From an uncultured bacterium (lineage in GTDB: Bacteria > Bacillota_I > Bacilli_A > RF39 > UBA660), in the NCBI GenBank assembly GCA_959020415.1, contig CAUERX010000020.1, positions 1 to 29,499 of the forward strand: 29,499 nt of DNA, given 5' to 3'. Below the pieces are notes generated by a model. That model made no database searches. It saw nothing but the letters and a program-made list of their open reading frames with translations, and was not told where the DNA came from. Numbering within the stretch: the first letter of the stretch is position 1; the number at the start of each line of letters is the position of its first letter. Position numbers and translations under genes: made by a program. This document shows, in pieces, positions 15,008 to 22,745 of this stretch.

Positions 15008-15811
15008 TTATTTACCAATTACGGTAAACCCTGCAAAGTTTATCTGAGATATTTGTGCTTTAGTATACTTGATTGAGTTAGCATTATCTGTTCCAGAATC
15101 CTTTACCCAACAATTTTCTCCATCAGTTTTATAACACATAATTACATGATCGGCTTTATATGTACCGCCATCAGCTTTAATAAAGTCAGCTTTACCATTG
15201 TCAGATAAAATCATAACTTTATTTCCTTGACTCATGTCGGCTAAAGCTTCGTCAATGTTATAATATGTCGTCGCTTTAAAACCATATTTACCTGTAGCAA
15301 ACTCAGCCAGTTTGGAAACAACTGAACCGCCTGGTGCATAAACAGCTACATTACCATTATAGTATTCTCTTAATTGATCACTGATTTCATCTGGTCTATA
15401 GTTAGTACCTGACAATAAATCTATAACGTGGGTTATTGAGCATAGTCCACAACCTGCCTCTGCAATTGTATGTCCAGCGGCATCATAAATAACACTTCCC
15501 CAAGGTTCATCATATTGATTATAATATAATTCATCCCAGTTTTCCGGTGTTTTTGAATTGCCACCTCCTGATGATGTTTCGCTTGCATAAGCAGGATCTA
15601 CACCTTGCATTATACTTGTCGATGATATAGATGAAAGGAAAAATAATGGCACTACTGTAATAAGGAAAAAAAGACAAACACAGGGTATTAAATACATCAT
15701 AGTTTTTTTGCTTAATAAACCTGTTTTCTGTTCATTTGTTTCATTAAAGGCTTTAGCTAGTTTATTAGCGGCGCCTATTTTTTTTGCTATAGATCTCATT
15801 TTCCCAATCAT
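15008..15811 (-). CDS. membrane-anchored C39-like cysteine peptidase
   Basis: A 267-aa protein with a short cytoplasmic basic N-terminus, one membrane helix (about 38-60), a Gly/Ser linker and a C39_2-type papain-fold domain (about 95-267). The domain shows the family opening QYDEPWGSVIYDAAGHTIAE then GCGLCSITHVI with candidate nucleophile Cys121. His222 (KADHVIMCY) and Asp238 (VKDSG) complete a plausible triad. It would act outside the membrane, as a wall-peptide or protein hydrolase, and may be the second wall-opening enzyme beside the SpoIID/NlpC protein. GGTGGTGAT precedes the ATG. It lies 20 bp after the virB4-like gene. Confidence 0.82.
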   Translation of the reverse strand: MIGKMRSIAKKIGAANKLAKAFNETNEQKTGLLSKKTMMYLIPCVCLFFLITVVPLFFLSSISSTSIMQGVDPAYASETSSGGGNSKTPENWDELYYNQYDEPWGSVIYDAAGHTIAEAGCGLCSITHVIDLLSGTNYRPDEISDQLREYYNGNVAVYAPGGSVVSKLAEFATGKYGFKATTYYNIDEALADMSQGNKVMILSDNGKADFIKADGGTYKADHVIMCYKTDGENCWVKDSGTDNANSIKYTKAQISQINFAGFTVIGK

Positions 15812-15831
15812 CTAATCACCACCGTCCTATA

Positions 15832-17616
15832 TTATAGTCCGCCTCCACTTCCGAAGGAATCTAATTCTTGCTCAGTAACAACGACATTTATACGCATTCT
15901 TTTACTTCCACAAACGAATAATGCCTCTCCTTGGTTAAAACCTTTAATATTTTCTTTTTCATTATCATTTAAATCTATTAGTTTAGCTAAGTCTTCAACA
16001 GCTTGCTTTTTTAATCCCATGACAAGATAATAAGATGCATTATCGAAAATAGCTTTTCCTTGAGTAATAACAGTTCTATCACTAAAGTCAGTTGGTTGTT
16101 GAGTAATGATAATAGTACCTGTATTATATTTTCTAGCACGTCTTTGAACTTGGGCTAAGAAATCAGCGCCTAAAGTATTATTACCAGATAATAACACGTG
16201 AGCTTCATCAACCATCAATACTGTATTTACTGCAGGATTTAATGTTAAACTCCATGAATATTTTAAAGTATTAAAGAATAAAGCATTTCTGATATTTGTA
16301 TCAGCATTCATTAATTCTTTAATGTTAAAGATGATAAAATTGCTTTTTGGTGAAATAGTTGTTGTTCCATCAAAATAATATCTTAGTTCTTTAACAATTG
16401 GTCTTAATTTTAATTCTAATTGTTCTAACATATCACGTTCTTTATTTTGATCTGGCATTGCTGTGATCTTGCCTCTAACAGTTGCATAAACATCTTTGAA
16501 GGTTGGGTAATCAGCAGATGAAAATTTAGTAAAGTCAGTATCAAAATCTATGCCAAAACGGCGATAAGTTTCTTGAACCATTTCACTAAAGATATTTAAT
16601 ACATCTTCAGTGATAGATGGATCATAATATTTCATAAAAGCCTTAATTGTTTGAAGTGTTCTTGTTAGAACAGCATAACCCATACCTTGTCTTAATTCTT
16701 CTTCATCGGCATCAACAATAACCTCTAATGGGTTAATCATACCGAATTCTCCACCTTTACCTAATTCGATATAATCTCCGCCATAAAGCCTAGCCATATC
16801 TTCAAATTCGCCCTCTGGGTCAATAATAACAATTTGGTTGTCATTTCTAATGTGTGTTCTAACCATTACTTTAGCGGCAGTTGATTTACCTGAACCAGAT
16901 GTACCTAGAATGATCATATTAGCATTGTTACGGTTATGTTCTTTTTGTTTTTGATATAAAAATTGGTTAAAGAGAACTACTCCACCAGAGAAATCGACGC
17001 CCAATAAAGTTGATAAACCTGGATCTTTTATGCTATCGAAAATAAATGGATACATAGCAGCAATAGTTGGTGATGGTATCGGTGTACCAATTCTATCTTC
17101 AATATCTTGTTTTGAAAAAATAGGTAACATTGATTTTAATACTTTTTCCTGTTCGAATCGAAGAGGAATAGCACGCATATCCATTGCTTCTAAATAACTT
17201 TTTACTTGTAATTTTTTTGAGGTTAATTCATCCTGTGAATCTGCAGTAATCATAATATGTAATTGAAAATCCCAAATTCTTGCTTGACTAGCAGCTAATT
17301 GCTTAATAAAAATTTCTAAAGATTCATAATCCTGTCTTAATCTTTCTTGAATTGTAACATCATTTTCTTCTTGATACTTTGATTTTAAATCAGCAATTTC
17401 TTTATTTATCATTTTATTGATAACATCAAAAGGCATTGGAATATGTTTAATAACCATTTTAATTCCTGACATACTAGTTAAATTTGCTAAAAATCCTGGG
17501 GAAACATATTTAGGATAAGAAATGGCGGTTAGAATTGTCGCATATTTATCTGATACAATAAATTCACTAGGCTTAAAGTCTAACCCTTTTGGAGCAATTT
17601 GTGTTTTTATATCCAT
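15832..17616 (-). CDS. virB4: VirB4-type T4SS ATPase, main part
   Basis: A 594-aa cytoplasmic ATPase that energises T4SS assembly and transport. The N-terminal 200 residues are the VirB4/TrbE domain (IAPKGLDFKPSEFIVSDKY, ISYPKYVSPGFL). The motor follows, with Walker A GTSGSGKST (238-246), IIDPEGEF (265-271), Walker B VLMVDEAH (466-473), RRARKYNTG and QQPTDF (506-511). All catalytic motifs are intact. Its ATG overlaps the stop of the 183-aa gene before it as TAATG, so the two are translationally coupled. Together they reach 777 aa, close to a single large Gram-positive VirB4. It is immediately upstream of the C39-like gene. Confidence 0.95.
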   Translation of the reverse strand: MDIKTQIAPKGLDFKPSEFIVSDKYATILTAISYPKYVSPGFLANLTSMSGIKMVIKHIPMPFDVINKMINKEIADLKSKYQEENDVTIQERLRQDYESLEIFIKQLAASQARIWDFQLHIMITADSQDELTSKKLQVKSYLEAMDMRAIPLRFEQEKVLKSMLPIFSKQDIEDRIGTPIPSPTIAAMYPFIFDSIKDPGLSTLLGVDFSGGVVLFNQFLYQKQKEHNRNNANMIILGTSGSGKSTAAKVMVRTHIRNDNQIVIIDPEGEFEDMARLYGGDYIELGKGGEFGMINPLEVIVDADEEELRQGMGYAVLTRTLQTIKAFMKYYDPSITEDVLNIFSEMVQETYRRFGIDFDTDFTKFSSADYPTFKDVYATVRGKITAMPDQNKERDMLEQLELKLRPIVKELRYYFDGTTTISPKSNFIIFNIKELMNADTNIRNALFFNTLKYSWSLTLNPAVNTVLMVDEAHVLLSGNNTLGADFLAQVQRRARKYNTGTIIITQQPTDFSDRTVITQGKAIFDNASYYLVMGLKKQAVEDLAKLIDLNDNEKENIKGFNQGEALFVCGSKRMRINVVVTEQELDSFGSGGGL

Positions 17617-18167
17617 TATCCAATCACCGTCCCAAATTTAGTAGTTTGACCACCGTTTAAGAAATTATCTAATATTACTCTTAGATCTTCATTTGAAGCT
17701 TGCTTTGTTTGTAATCCTGCATTTGCGAAGTTTTGAATTAAAGTTCTAATTCTTTTTTGAATTCTTTCGATATCCTTGTCTTTAAATAGTAAATAAAATT
17801 CAGTATCTACGACGTTATTATTAGTAAACATGTTAGCTTTATTAATATCATCAATTATTAACTTTCTTTTTACAGGATTTTGTTGTGAATTATACAATAA
17901 TTGTAGTTGTGATAAATACGCTGTAATATCAACTGGTCTATCAGCAGCAACAATCCAAAATTCATAATCAATCATGTTATAAACATTTTTTAAATTATTG
18001 ATTATTGAATATTGCATATCTGGTTCAAGGATAAAAATATTTCTTGGGAATATTTTTACGCCTGTTACTTTTTCGTTTGTATCAAGGACAATCATTCCGT
18101 TAGAAATAGATTTTATTGGTACAAAATCATTTGTATATTTACTTTTGTTTTGTTTCTTTGAGGCCAT
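17616..18167 (-). CDS. VirB4-associated N-terminal (TraC-like) protein
   Basis: A 183-aa soluble protein with no Walker motif. Its opening, YTNDFVPIKSISNGMIVLDTNEKVTG then VKIFPRNIFILEPDMQYSII, resembles the short TraC-like proteins and extra N-terminal regions found next to or fused with VirB4 in Firmicute T4SS. The C-terminal half is helical with repeated Asn/Gln. The ATG overlaps the virB3-like gene by 29 bp with only a weak ribosome binding site, and the stop overlaps the virB4 start by one base. Three proteins (VirB3, this one, VirB4) are thus made as a coupled set. It may be a true separate subunit or a fission of VirB4. Confidence 0.65.
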   Translation of the reverse strand: MASKKQNKSKYTNDFVPIKSISNGMIVLDTNEKVTGVKIFPRNIFILEPDMQYSIINNLKNVYNMIDYEFWIVAADRPVDITAYLSQLQLLYNSQQNPVKRKLIIDDINKANMFTNNNVVDTEFYLLFKDKDIERIQKRIRTLIQNFANAGLQTKQASNEDLRVILDNFLNGGQTTKFGTVIG

Positions 18168-18459
18168 CAGCTACACACCAACCTTTCCATATAAATCTCT
18201 GTCTAGTAGTATAAAATCTATAGACATCTTTTATCACTGTACGTATGTTGTGATAATGCGGAATAGGTAATACTAGAAAACCCGTTACCACTGCTGGAGC
18301 TAAATCTATTACAGCTCCAAGCAATGATGTAGGATTAATTAGTAATAATAACAAAATTGTTATTCCTGCACCCGTTCCAAATAGTATCAGATCGTATGTT
18401 GTAAATACTCCGAAAATCAAAATTGATTTTTTTGAGTTCGCTGGTATTAAATAATCCAC
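18139..18459 (-). CDS. virB3: PrgI/VirB3-like T4SS membrane protein
   Basis: A 106-aa protein with two adjacent transmembrane segments (about 24-43 and 47-66), a short linker and a conserved cytoplasmic tail. The tail has PHYHNIRTVIKDVYRF and RQRFIWKGW, hallmarks of the PrgI family. PrgI/VirB3 proteins bind VirB4 at the inner membrane. The start is GTG 18459, with AGGGGATGA upstream; the nearby ATG runs into a stop at once. It overlaps the following 183-aa gene by 29 bp and lies 17 bp after the VirB6-like gene, the usual virB6-virB3-virB4 order of Gram-positive systems. Confidence 0.88.
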   Translation of the reverse strand: MDYLIPANSKKSILIFGVFTTYDLILFGTGAGITILLLLLINPTSLLGAVIDLAPAVVTGFLVLPIPHYHNIRTVIKDVYRFYTTRQRFIWKGWCVADGLKETKQK

Positions 18460-18476
18460 TTATATCATCCCCTTTT

Positions 18477-20636
18477 CTATTGTCTATTTTGGTTGTATTT
18501 ACGGAATCCAACACGTCCTTGTCTATCCTCATTACTTTCACTTCTAACACTGGCTTGATATGATCGTGAAGTAGTAAGCTTTTTATTTGCTTTTCCAACT
18601 GATTCTTCAAGGTTCTTGGCGTCTTTATATGTTGTAATATCACGTCCGTCGTAACCATCAATATTTTGGTTTTCATGATTCTCTCTATCAAATTTTGCCA
18701 TATAAGGAGCACCTCTTCCAGCATCAACACATTTTTGACCCCACTCATCTTCTGCCCACTCAAAGCTACTTTGTGCAGCATCGAATGCAGCTTGAGCTGC
18801 AGCAATTTCTTTTGCAGTCGAATTTTTGTTTTTTAGTGTATCATTATATCGCTTTTCCGCAGCCGCCAAAGCTTCTTCATAGTAAACATAATTCTGTCCA
18901 CTTGATAACACTTCGCTTCTACCAGCTTCTGTATGAGCGTAATCAACAAATGATTTTTTCATAGCTGCAAAATTATCAATTGTATTTTTATATTGAGCTA
19001 CCTTTTGAGCATTTGTATAAGCATCCATTGGCGTTCCTGTAACCTGTGCCCACCTATTTCTTACTCTGTTTTCTAATGGGTTATTTTGCCTTTCATACAT
19101 ATTCCAAGCTGTACGACCTCCCTGTGAGGCACCTTTTCCTACATATCCTTTTCCTTTACTGGTAAATCCTTTAGCGGTTCCACCTATAGCTCCAGAAAGT
19201 GTTCCACCAACAACATCTCGAGCCCCTCTTAAAGCACCTAAAGCCCCTTTGCCTTTATATAGTTCTCTAGCCATCCCAGCTGTTGAAATAGCTGAAGCAC
19301 CTAATCCAACTGCGCCACCAATAAGGGCAGTAGCTCCAGCATTTTCTCCAATAGCTTTAAATGGATTTAAATGTAATTCACCTGAAAGTTTAATTCCAAA
19401 TATTGTTTCAATCATTTGCGGTACTTTTTTAGCAAATGTAAATATTCCAAGTATCAAAAATACATAAACAAATATATTCATTGAAGAATCGCTAGGTGCT
19501 ATACCTTCATAATAAATTTTAGAGCTATCCTCTGAATATAGAATATCATTAGTTACCATTTGAACTAATCGTAATGCTAGGAAAATGACAGCTAGTCGCA
19601 AAAATAACGATACATATGTTTTTAGCGATTCCATAATCCAGTTGTGCAATTTTCCTTGGCTAATGCTTTCCTTAGGATCCATATATGAAACTATCGCAAT
19701 TGGTGCCACAGTTTGCAAAAATAGTAATTTTATTGCACGAGCAGCTATATCAATACAAAATGTTATTAACAACAATAATAAATATCCACCTGTTAATGTA
19801 GAAATTATTGGTAAATAATTTATTGTATAGCTAGTGTCGGCCCCTCCAATTTTCCACCACAGTAAAGAATCAAATGCATCAAAATTGCGAGTATCAATTA
19901 TTTCACCAGTTTCTTCATTCATTGTTTTAAAGAAATCATTAATGATAATGCCTCGTGATTTGACTGCAGCCTCATCTTTCCACTCTTCACTTAGAGCTTT
20001 AAGACACGGTTCACTTCGTGCCATATCTTTTGAACCGAAAACATTTGAGTTGGGCCCATTAGTATGATCAACACCATCCCTACTCACCGGTTGGTTTGGT
20101 TTACATTCAGCAATACTCGAAGTATCACCGGATGTATTTAAACTATAAAAAGCTCCAAATAGGGAATACTGAACATCTGTCGCCATCATTTTTATATTTT
20201 CCGAAGTATCCTTACCATCGCCGGTCTCGTTAGAGTAATTATCAAACTCTTGCCCAAGTATCAAACTGCCAATAATATTACTAGTAATAATCTTCCCTTG
20301 TAGGTAATAGGCTGCCTCGAAAATCAAAGGCACGGTAACAAGTAATACAATTGAAACTAATGTATTAGTTATTAGCTTGCCAAAACCCTTTGATTTATCA
20401 CTAAAGGCATTAGGGTCAATAATATATTGAACAATTGAAAATGCAACTTTAAACAACATAAATATACCCAAAAGAAGATATATTCTTTTTACCAATTCTT
20501 GAACTGTAGGATTATTGGTAAATAAATCTATATTTGCTAAATAAACGATTAGTTCATAGGCTTTAGCAATTAGCGAGTAAACTATATTGTCTATGAAAAA
20601 AAACAAAGTTCTTAATTGATTATTTAAAAATTCCAT
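18477..20636 (-). CDS. virB6: VirB6/TrbL-like polytopic channel protein
   Basis: A 719-aa protein with an N-terminal membrane helix, two more near 50-70 and 88-110, a large extracellular loop (about 125-275), then a cluster of helices (about 278-330, 345-365 and 390-410). The cluster ends in the typical FAKKVPQMIETIFGI segment of Gram-positive VirB6/TrbL proteins. From about 435 a Gly/Ala-rich stretch leads into a 280-residue charged cytoplasmic tail (repeated KGKGYVGKGASQGGRTAWN-like elements and helical EALAAAEKRYND). The extracellular loop has two Cys (AECKPN, SEPCLKA). It forms the inner-membrane channel core, consistent with its place before virB3 and virB4. GGAGGCGAG lies upstream of the ATG. 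Confidence 0.85.
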   Translation of the reverse strand: MEFLNNQLRTLFFFIDNIVYSLIAKAYELIVYLANIDLFTNNPTVQELVKRIYLLLGIFMLFKVAFSIVQYIIDPNAFSDKSKGFGKLITNTLVSIVLLVTVPLIFEAAYYLQGKIITSNIIGSLILGQEFDNYSNETGDGKDTSENIKMMATDVQYSLFGAFYSLNTSGDTSSIAECKPNQPVSRDGVDHTNGPNSNVFGSKDMARSEPCLKALSEEWKDEAAVKSRGIIINDFFKTMNEETGEIIDTRNFDAFDSLLWWKIGGADTSYTINYLPIISTLTGGYLLLLLITFCIDIAARAIKLLFLQTVAPIAIVSYMDPKESISQGKLHNWIMESLKTYVSLFLRLAVIFLALRLVQMVTNDILYSEDSSKIYYEGIAPSDSSMNIFVYVFLILGIFTFAKKVPQMIETIFGIKLSGELHLNPFKAIGENAGATALIGGAVGLGASAISTAGMARELYKGKGALGALRGARDVVGGTLSGAIGGTAKGFTSKGKGYVGKGASQGGRTAWNMYERQNNPLENRVRNRWAQVTGTPMDAYTNAQKVAQYKNTIDNFAAMKKSFVDYAHTEAGRSEVLSSGQNYVYYEEALAAAEKRYNDTLKNKNSTAKEIAAAQAAFDAAQSSFEWAEDEWGQKCVDAGRGAPYMAKFDRENHENQNIDGYDGRDITTYKDAKNLEESVGKANKKLTTSRSYQASVRSESNEDRQGRVGFRKYNQNRQ

Positions 20637-20650
20637 TCAAATCTCGCCTC

Positions 20651-21631
20651 CTATTTCCCAACTCTACACAATGGGTTTCCATCACTACCAATTACCACTT
20701 TATTGTTTTCGTCTTTTTGATAGTTAAAATCATTTACTATATTTAATATCCAACTAATAAGCATCGGTAATAACAACAAAATTACAATGCATATGATTCT
20801 TATAAAAGTATGTTTAACGGCGCCCTTGAAGCCATCTTCATCACTGCCAGTTACAGCTTTAATAAACTCAATAGCGCTCATGGCAACAAGTAATAAAACG
20901 CCTACAATACTAAGAATTAGAAAAAGAGTATTTAAAAATTCAATGATGTCACTGCCAATTATAGTACAATATTCATTGTTATATTTATAACCAGAGTTTT
21001 TGCCTTTGTCTCCCCACTCTACGACACCATCTATATCTTCATCTCTATTTGCTTCTTTTCTAGCATTGCTAGAATCTTCTACTATATCTTTAGCTTCATC
21101 ACTACTCAATTCTTTTAAATTTGTTCCTTCAACTGTTAGGCATTCTGATCCAGAAGATACAACGTTTGAAATACTACATGAAGCCCAGGCAGTAAGACCC
21201 CAGAAATCATTTATTCCTTGGTCTGAAACAGTAAAATGCTGAGTTACTTTAGTTAATAGGTCATACTCATTAACCCATTTTATTTTAGGACAAGATTTAG
21301 AAGATACTGTATTTTTAATTGTATCATCAGTTAAATCAAATCCTACTTTTCCTCTTTTTTGATCGTCTGTAAAATTAAACCATCCAGAAGTAGTATCAAC
21401 TTCCTTTACTTCTGCACAGTAACCTCCATTTGTTGTTTGTGCAAACATTAATGTTGCATTGAAATGGTTTTCAGGCAAACCACCTTCATAATCACATGTT
21501 AATGCTTTATCATAATCACTACTTTTTTTGCAAGGCTCGCGGTCCGCTTTTGCATTATCTATATTTATAAAAAACACACTAAAAAACATTATAAAACTAA
21601 TACATAGTGTTTTAACTAGCTTTGAATTCAT
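20651..21631 (-). CDS. Cys-rich secreted-head VirB2-like membrane protein
   Basis: About 326 aa from ATG 21631 (AAGGAG 8 nt upstream; the GTG at 21640 falls just after it). The signal peptide (1-27) is cleaved near DNAKA. A hydrophilic extracellular domain (28-220) with six Cys follows. Then comes a two-helix unit (about 235-258 and 275-300) whose loop AIEFIKAVTGSDEDGFKGAVKHTFIR matches the loops of the two smaller proteins at 21722 and 22228. Cys flank this unit (EYCTIIG before, PLCRVGK after), giving eight in the mature chain. It looks like a VirB2/TrbC-type membrane protein with an added external head, perhaps a tip or adaptor. It is first gene of the main T4SS operon. Confidence 0.7.
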   Translation of the reverse strand: MNSKLVKTLCISFIMFFSVFFINIDNAKADREPCKKSSDYDKALTCDYEGGLPENHFNATLMFAQTTNGGYCAEVKEVDTTSGWFNFTDDQKRGKVGFDLTDDTIKNTVSSKSCPKIKWVNEYDLLTKVTQHFTVSDQGINDFWGLTAWASCSISNVVSSGSECLTVEGTNLKELSSDEAKDIVEDSSNARKEANRDEDIDGVVEWGDKGKNSGYKYNNEYCTIIGSDIIEFLNTLFLILSIVGVLLLVAMSAIEFIKAVTGSDEDGFKGAVKHTFIRIICIVILLLLPMLISWILNIVNDFNYQKDENNKVVIGSDGNPLCRVGK

Positions 21632-21669
21632 AAGAGCCACTCCTTATTTTGGTATTTTTCTACAAATAC

Positions 21670-21678
21670 ATTATATCA
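21670..21678 (-). promoter_or_regulatory. extended -10 promoter of the main T4SS operon
   Basis: TG-A-TATAAT on the minus strand (21678-21670), directly after the T-run of the terminator at 21681-21715. It is 39 bp before the ATG at 21631. Confidence 0.65.
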
Positions 21679-21680
21679 TA

Positions 21681-21715
21681 AAAAAAGGCAACAATAAATG
21701 TTTATTGTTGCTTTT
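21681..21715 (-). terminator. strong terminator after the two VirB2-like genes
   Basis: GCAACAATAAA and TTTATTGTTGC pair over 11 bp with a 2-nt loop, extended by A/T flanks with a single bulged G and followed by TTTTT on the minus strand. It separates the two small pilin-like genes from the rest of the T4SS operon. Confidence 0.88.
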
Positions 21716-21721
21716 TAATAA

Positions 21722-22165
21722 TTAATTATCAGTATCATCATTATCTGAACTGTCATTTTTATCATTGGTATCTTTTTTATCTTCAGTAGAAACACCGTTA
21801 ATAAATTTTTTACTACAAGCCCAGATGTCTCCAGTCGTTTGACCTTCGACATTTGATTCTTTTTCAACTCCAGAAACTAAGTTTACTGCTAGTTGAACAA
21901 TTGTAACAATTAAGAATACCAATAAAGCAGAAATTAATCTTGAAATAAAAGACTTTTGATATTTCTTTATGTCTTCTTCTTTTTTAGCTACCACTGATTT
22001 TGCAAAATCTAACATACCCCAAATGATTAATAAAATTGGAACAACTATTTTGATAATTCTAATAATTGTTGCTACTAAATTAAATAATGTATCTGGTACT
22101 TCGATGCCGCCACATAAAGTAGTATTTGAAACAGTTTCTTCTAAAACATTCAATAGTCCAAGCAT
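21722..22165 (-). CDS. VirB2/TrbC-like two-helix protein B
   Basis: A 147-aa protein, paralogue of the 22228 gene. A short external N-terminus with one Cys (NTTLCGGIEVP) leads to helix 1 (about 27-49, with IVVPILLIIWGMLDFAKSVV). A Lys-rich loop (KKEEDIKKYQKSFISRL) follows, then helix 2 (about 72-95). The external C-terminus has WACSKKF and an Asp/Asn-rich tail. The positive loop places both ends outside. The Cys on either side could bridge. VirB2-type pilin subunits have this two-helix plan. AGTAGGGA precedes the ATG; TATAAT in the 62-bp gap upstream could add expression. The acidic tail (KNDSSDNDDTDN) is absent from protein A. Confidence 0.7.
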   Translation of the reverse strand: MLGLLNVLEETVSNTTLCGGIEVPDTLFNLVATIIRIIKIVVPILLIIWGMLDFAKSVVAKKEEDIKKYQKSFISRLISALLVFLIVTIVQLAVNLVSGVEKESNVEGQTTGDIWACSKKFINGVSTEDKKDTNDKNDSSDNDDTDN

Positions 22166-22227
22166 TTTATCCCTACTTTCTCTTGATTAAGTGTATTCTT
22201 AATATTTTTATTTATTATACCTGATAA

Positions 22228-22623
22228 TTAGTTTTTGACCGCGCCAGGTTGTTTTTTAATAATTCGTGCAGCACAATCCCAAGCAGTTGTTGCTTTATTA
22301 CCGTCCCCACTACCAGAAACACTACCAACAGCAGTAACTACTAATTGAACGATTGTAACAATTAAGAATACGATTAAGGCTGCAATAAATCTTTTCATAA
22401 AAGTTTTTTGCCCAGCTTTAATTTTGTCCTCATCACCACCAACAGTGGCTTTAGCAAAGTCAATCATACCCCAAATAATCAATAAAATTGGAACTGCTAT
22501 TTGAATAAGTATAATTACTAAGTTTATCATGTTTCCAACACCGGCAGGTATTGAAAAATTAGTGTTCCCACCTAAACCTGTACAGTAATCTCCTGCCTCT
22601 ACTAATAAATTTGTTAAACTCAT
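22228..22623 (-). CDS. VirB2/TrbC-like two-helix protein A
   Basis: A 131-aa membrane protein with N-terminal Cys (GDYCTGLGG), helix 1 (about 31-54: LVIILIQIAVPILLIIWGMI), a charged loop (DFAKATVGGDEDKIKAGQKT), helix 2 (about 76-97: IAALIVFLIVTIVQLVV) and a tail with WDCAARIIKK. It shares with protein B the PILLIIWGM[IL]DFAK block and the LIVFLIVTIVQLxV block. No cleavable signal is apparent. The two-helix fold, size and location before VirB6-VirB3-VirB4 fit a T4SS pilin or inner-membrane ring subunit. It follows the best promoter of the window (22650-22678) and an AGAGGAGG site, so it is probably made in large amounts. Confidence 0.72.
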   Translation of the reverse strand: MSLTNLLVEAGDYCTGLGGNTNFSIPAGVGNMINLVIILIQIAVPILLIIWGMIDFAKATVGGDEDKIKAGQKTFMKRFIAALIVFLIVTIVQLVVTAVGSVSGSGDGNKATTAWDCAARIIKKQPGAVKN

Positions 22624-22649
22624 ATAAAAATCCTCCTCTTTATGTCTAT

Positions 22650-22678
22650 ATGATACTTTAAAAATCGTTATTTGTCAA
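22650..22678 (-). promoter_or_regulatory. near-consensus promoter of the VirB2-like pair
   Basis: Perfect TTGACA (22678-22673), a 17-nt spacer and TATCAT (22655-22650, five of six). A second TTGACA lies about 23 bp further upstream. It indicates that T4SS transcription starts here independently of the Tad operon. Confidence 0.85.
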
Positions 22679-22710
22679 CAATTTATGATTAATAATGTCA
22701 AGCGTTTAGA

Positions 22711-22745
22711 AAATAGGCCTTTATTGGAAAAGTCCAAATAAGCCT
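22711..22745 (-). terminator. possible imperfect terminator at the end of the Tad operon
   Basis: AGGCCTTTATTGGA and TCCAAATAAGCCT pair with bulges; on the minus strand the stem is followed by ATTTTC. It overlaps the tadZ stop. Weak, so some read-through into the T4SS genes is possible. Confidence 0.4.

Noticed and set aside
18335..18805. 156-aa minus-strand frame overlapping the VirB6 and VirB3 genes
   Set aside because: Out-of-frame shadow: it overlaps two well-supported T4SS genes, has no ribosome binding site and a composition unlike its neighbours.
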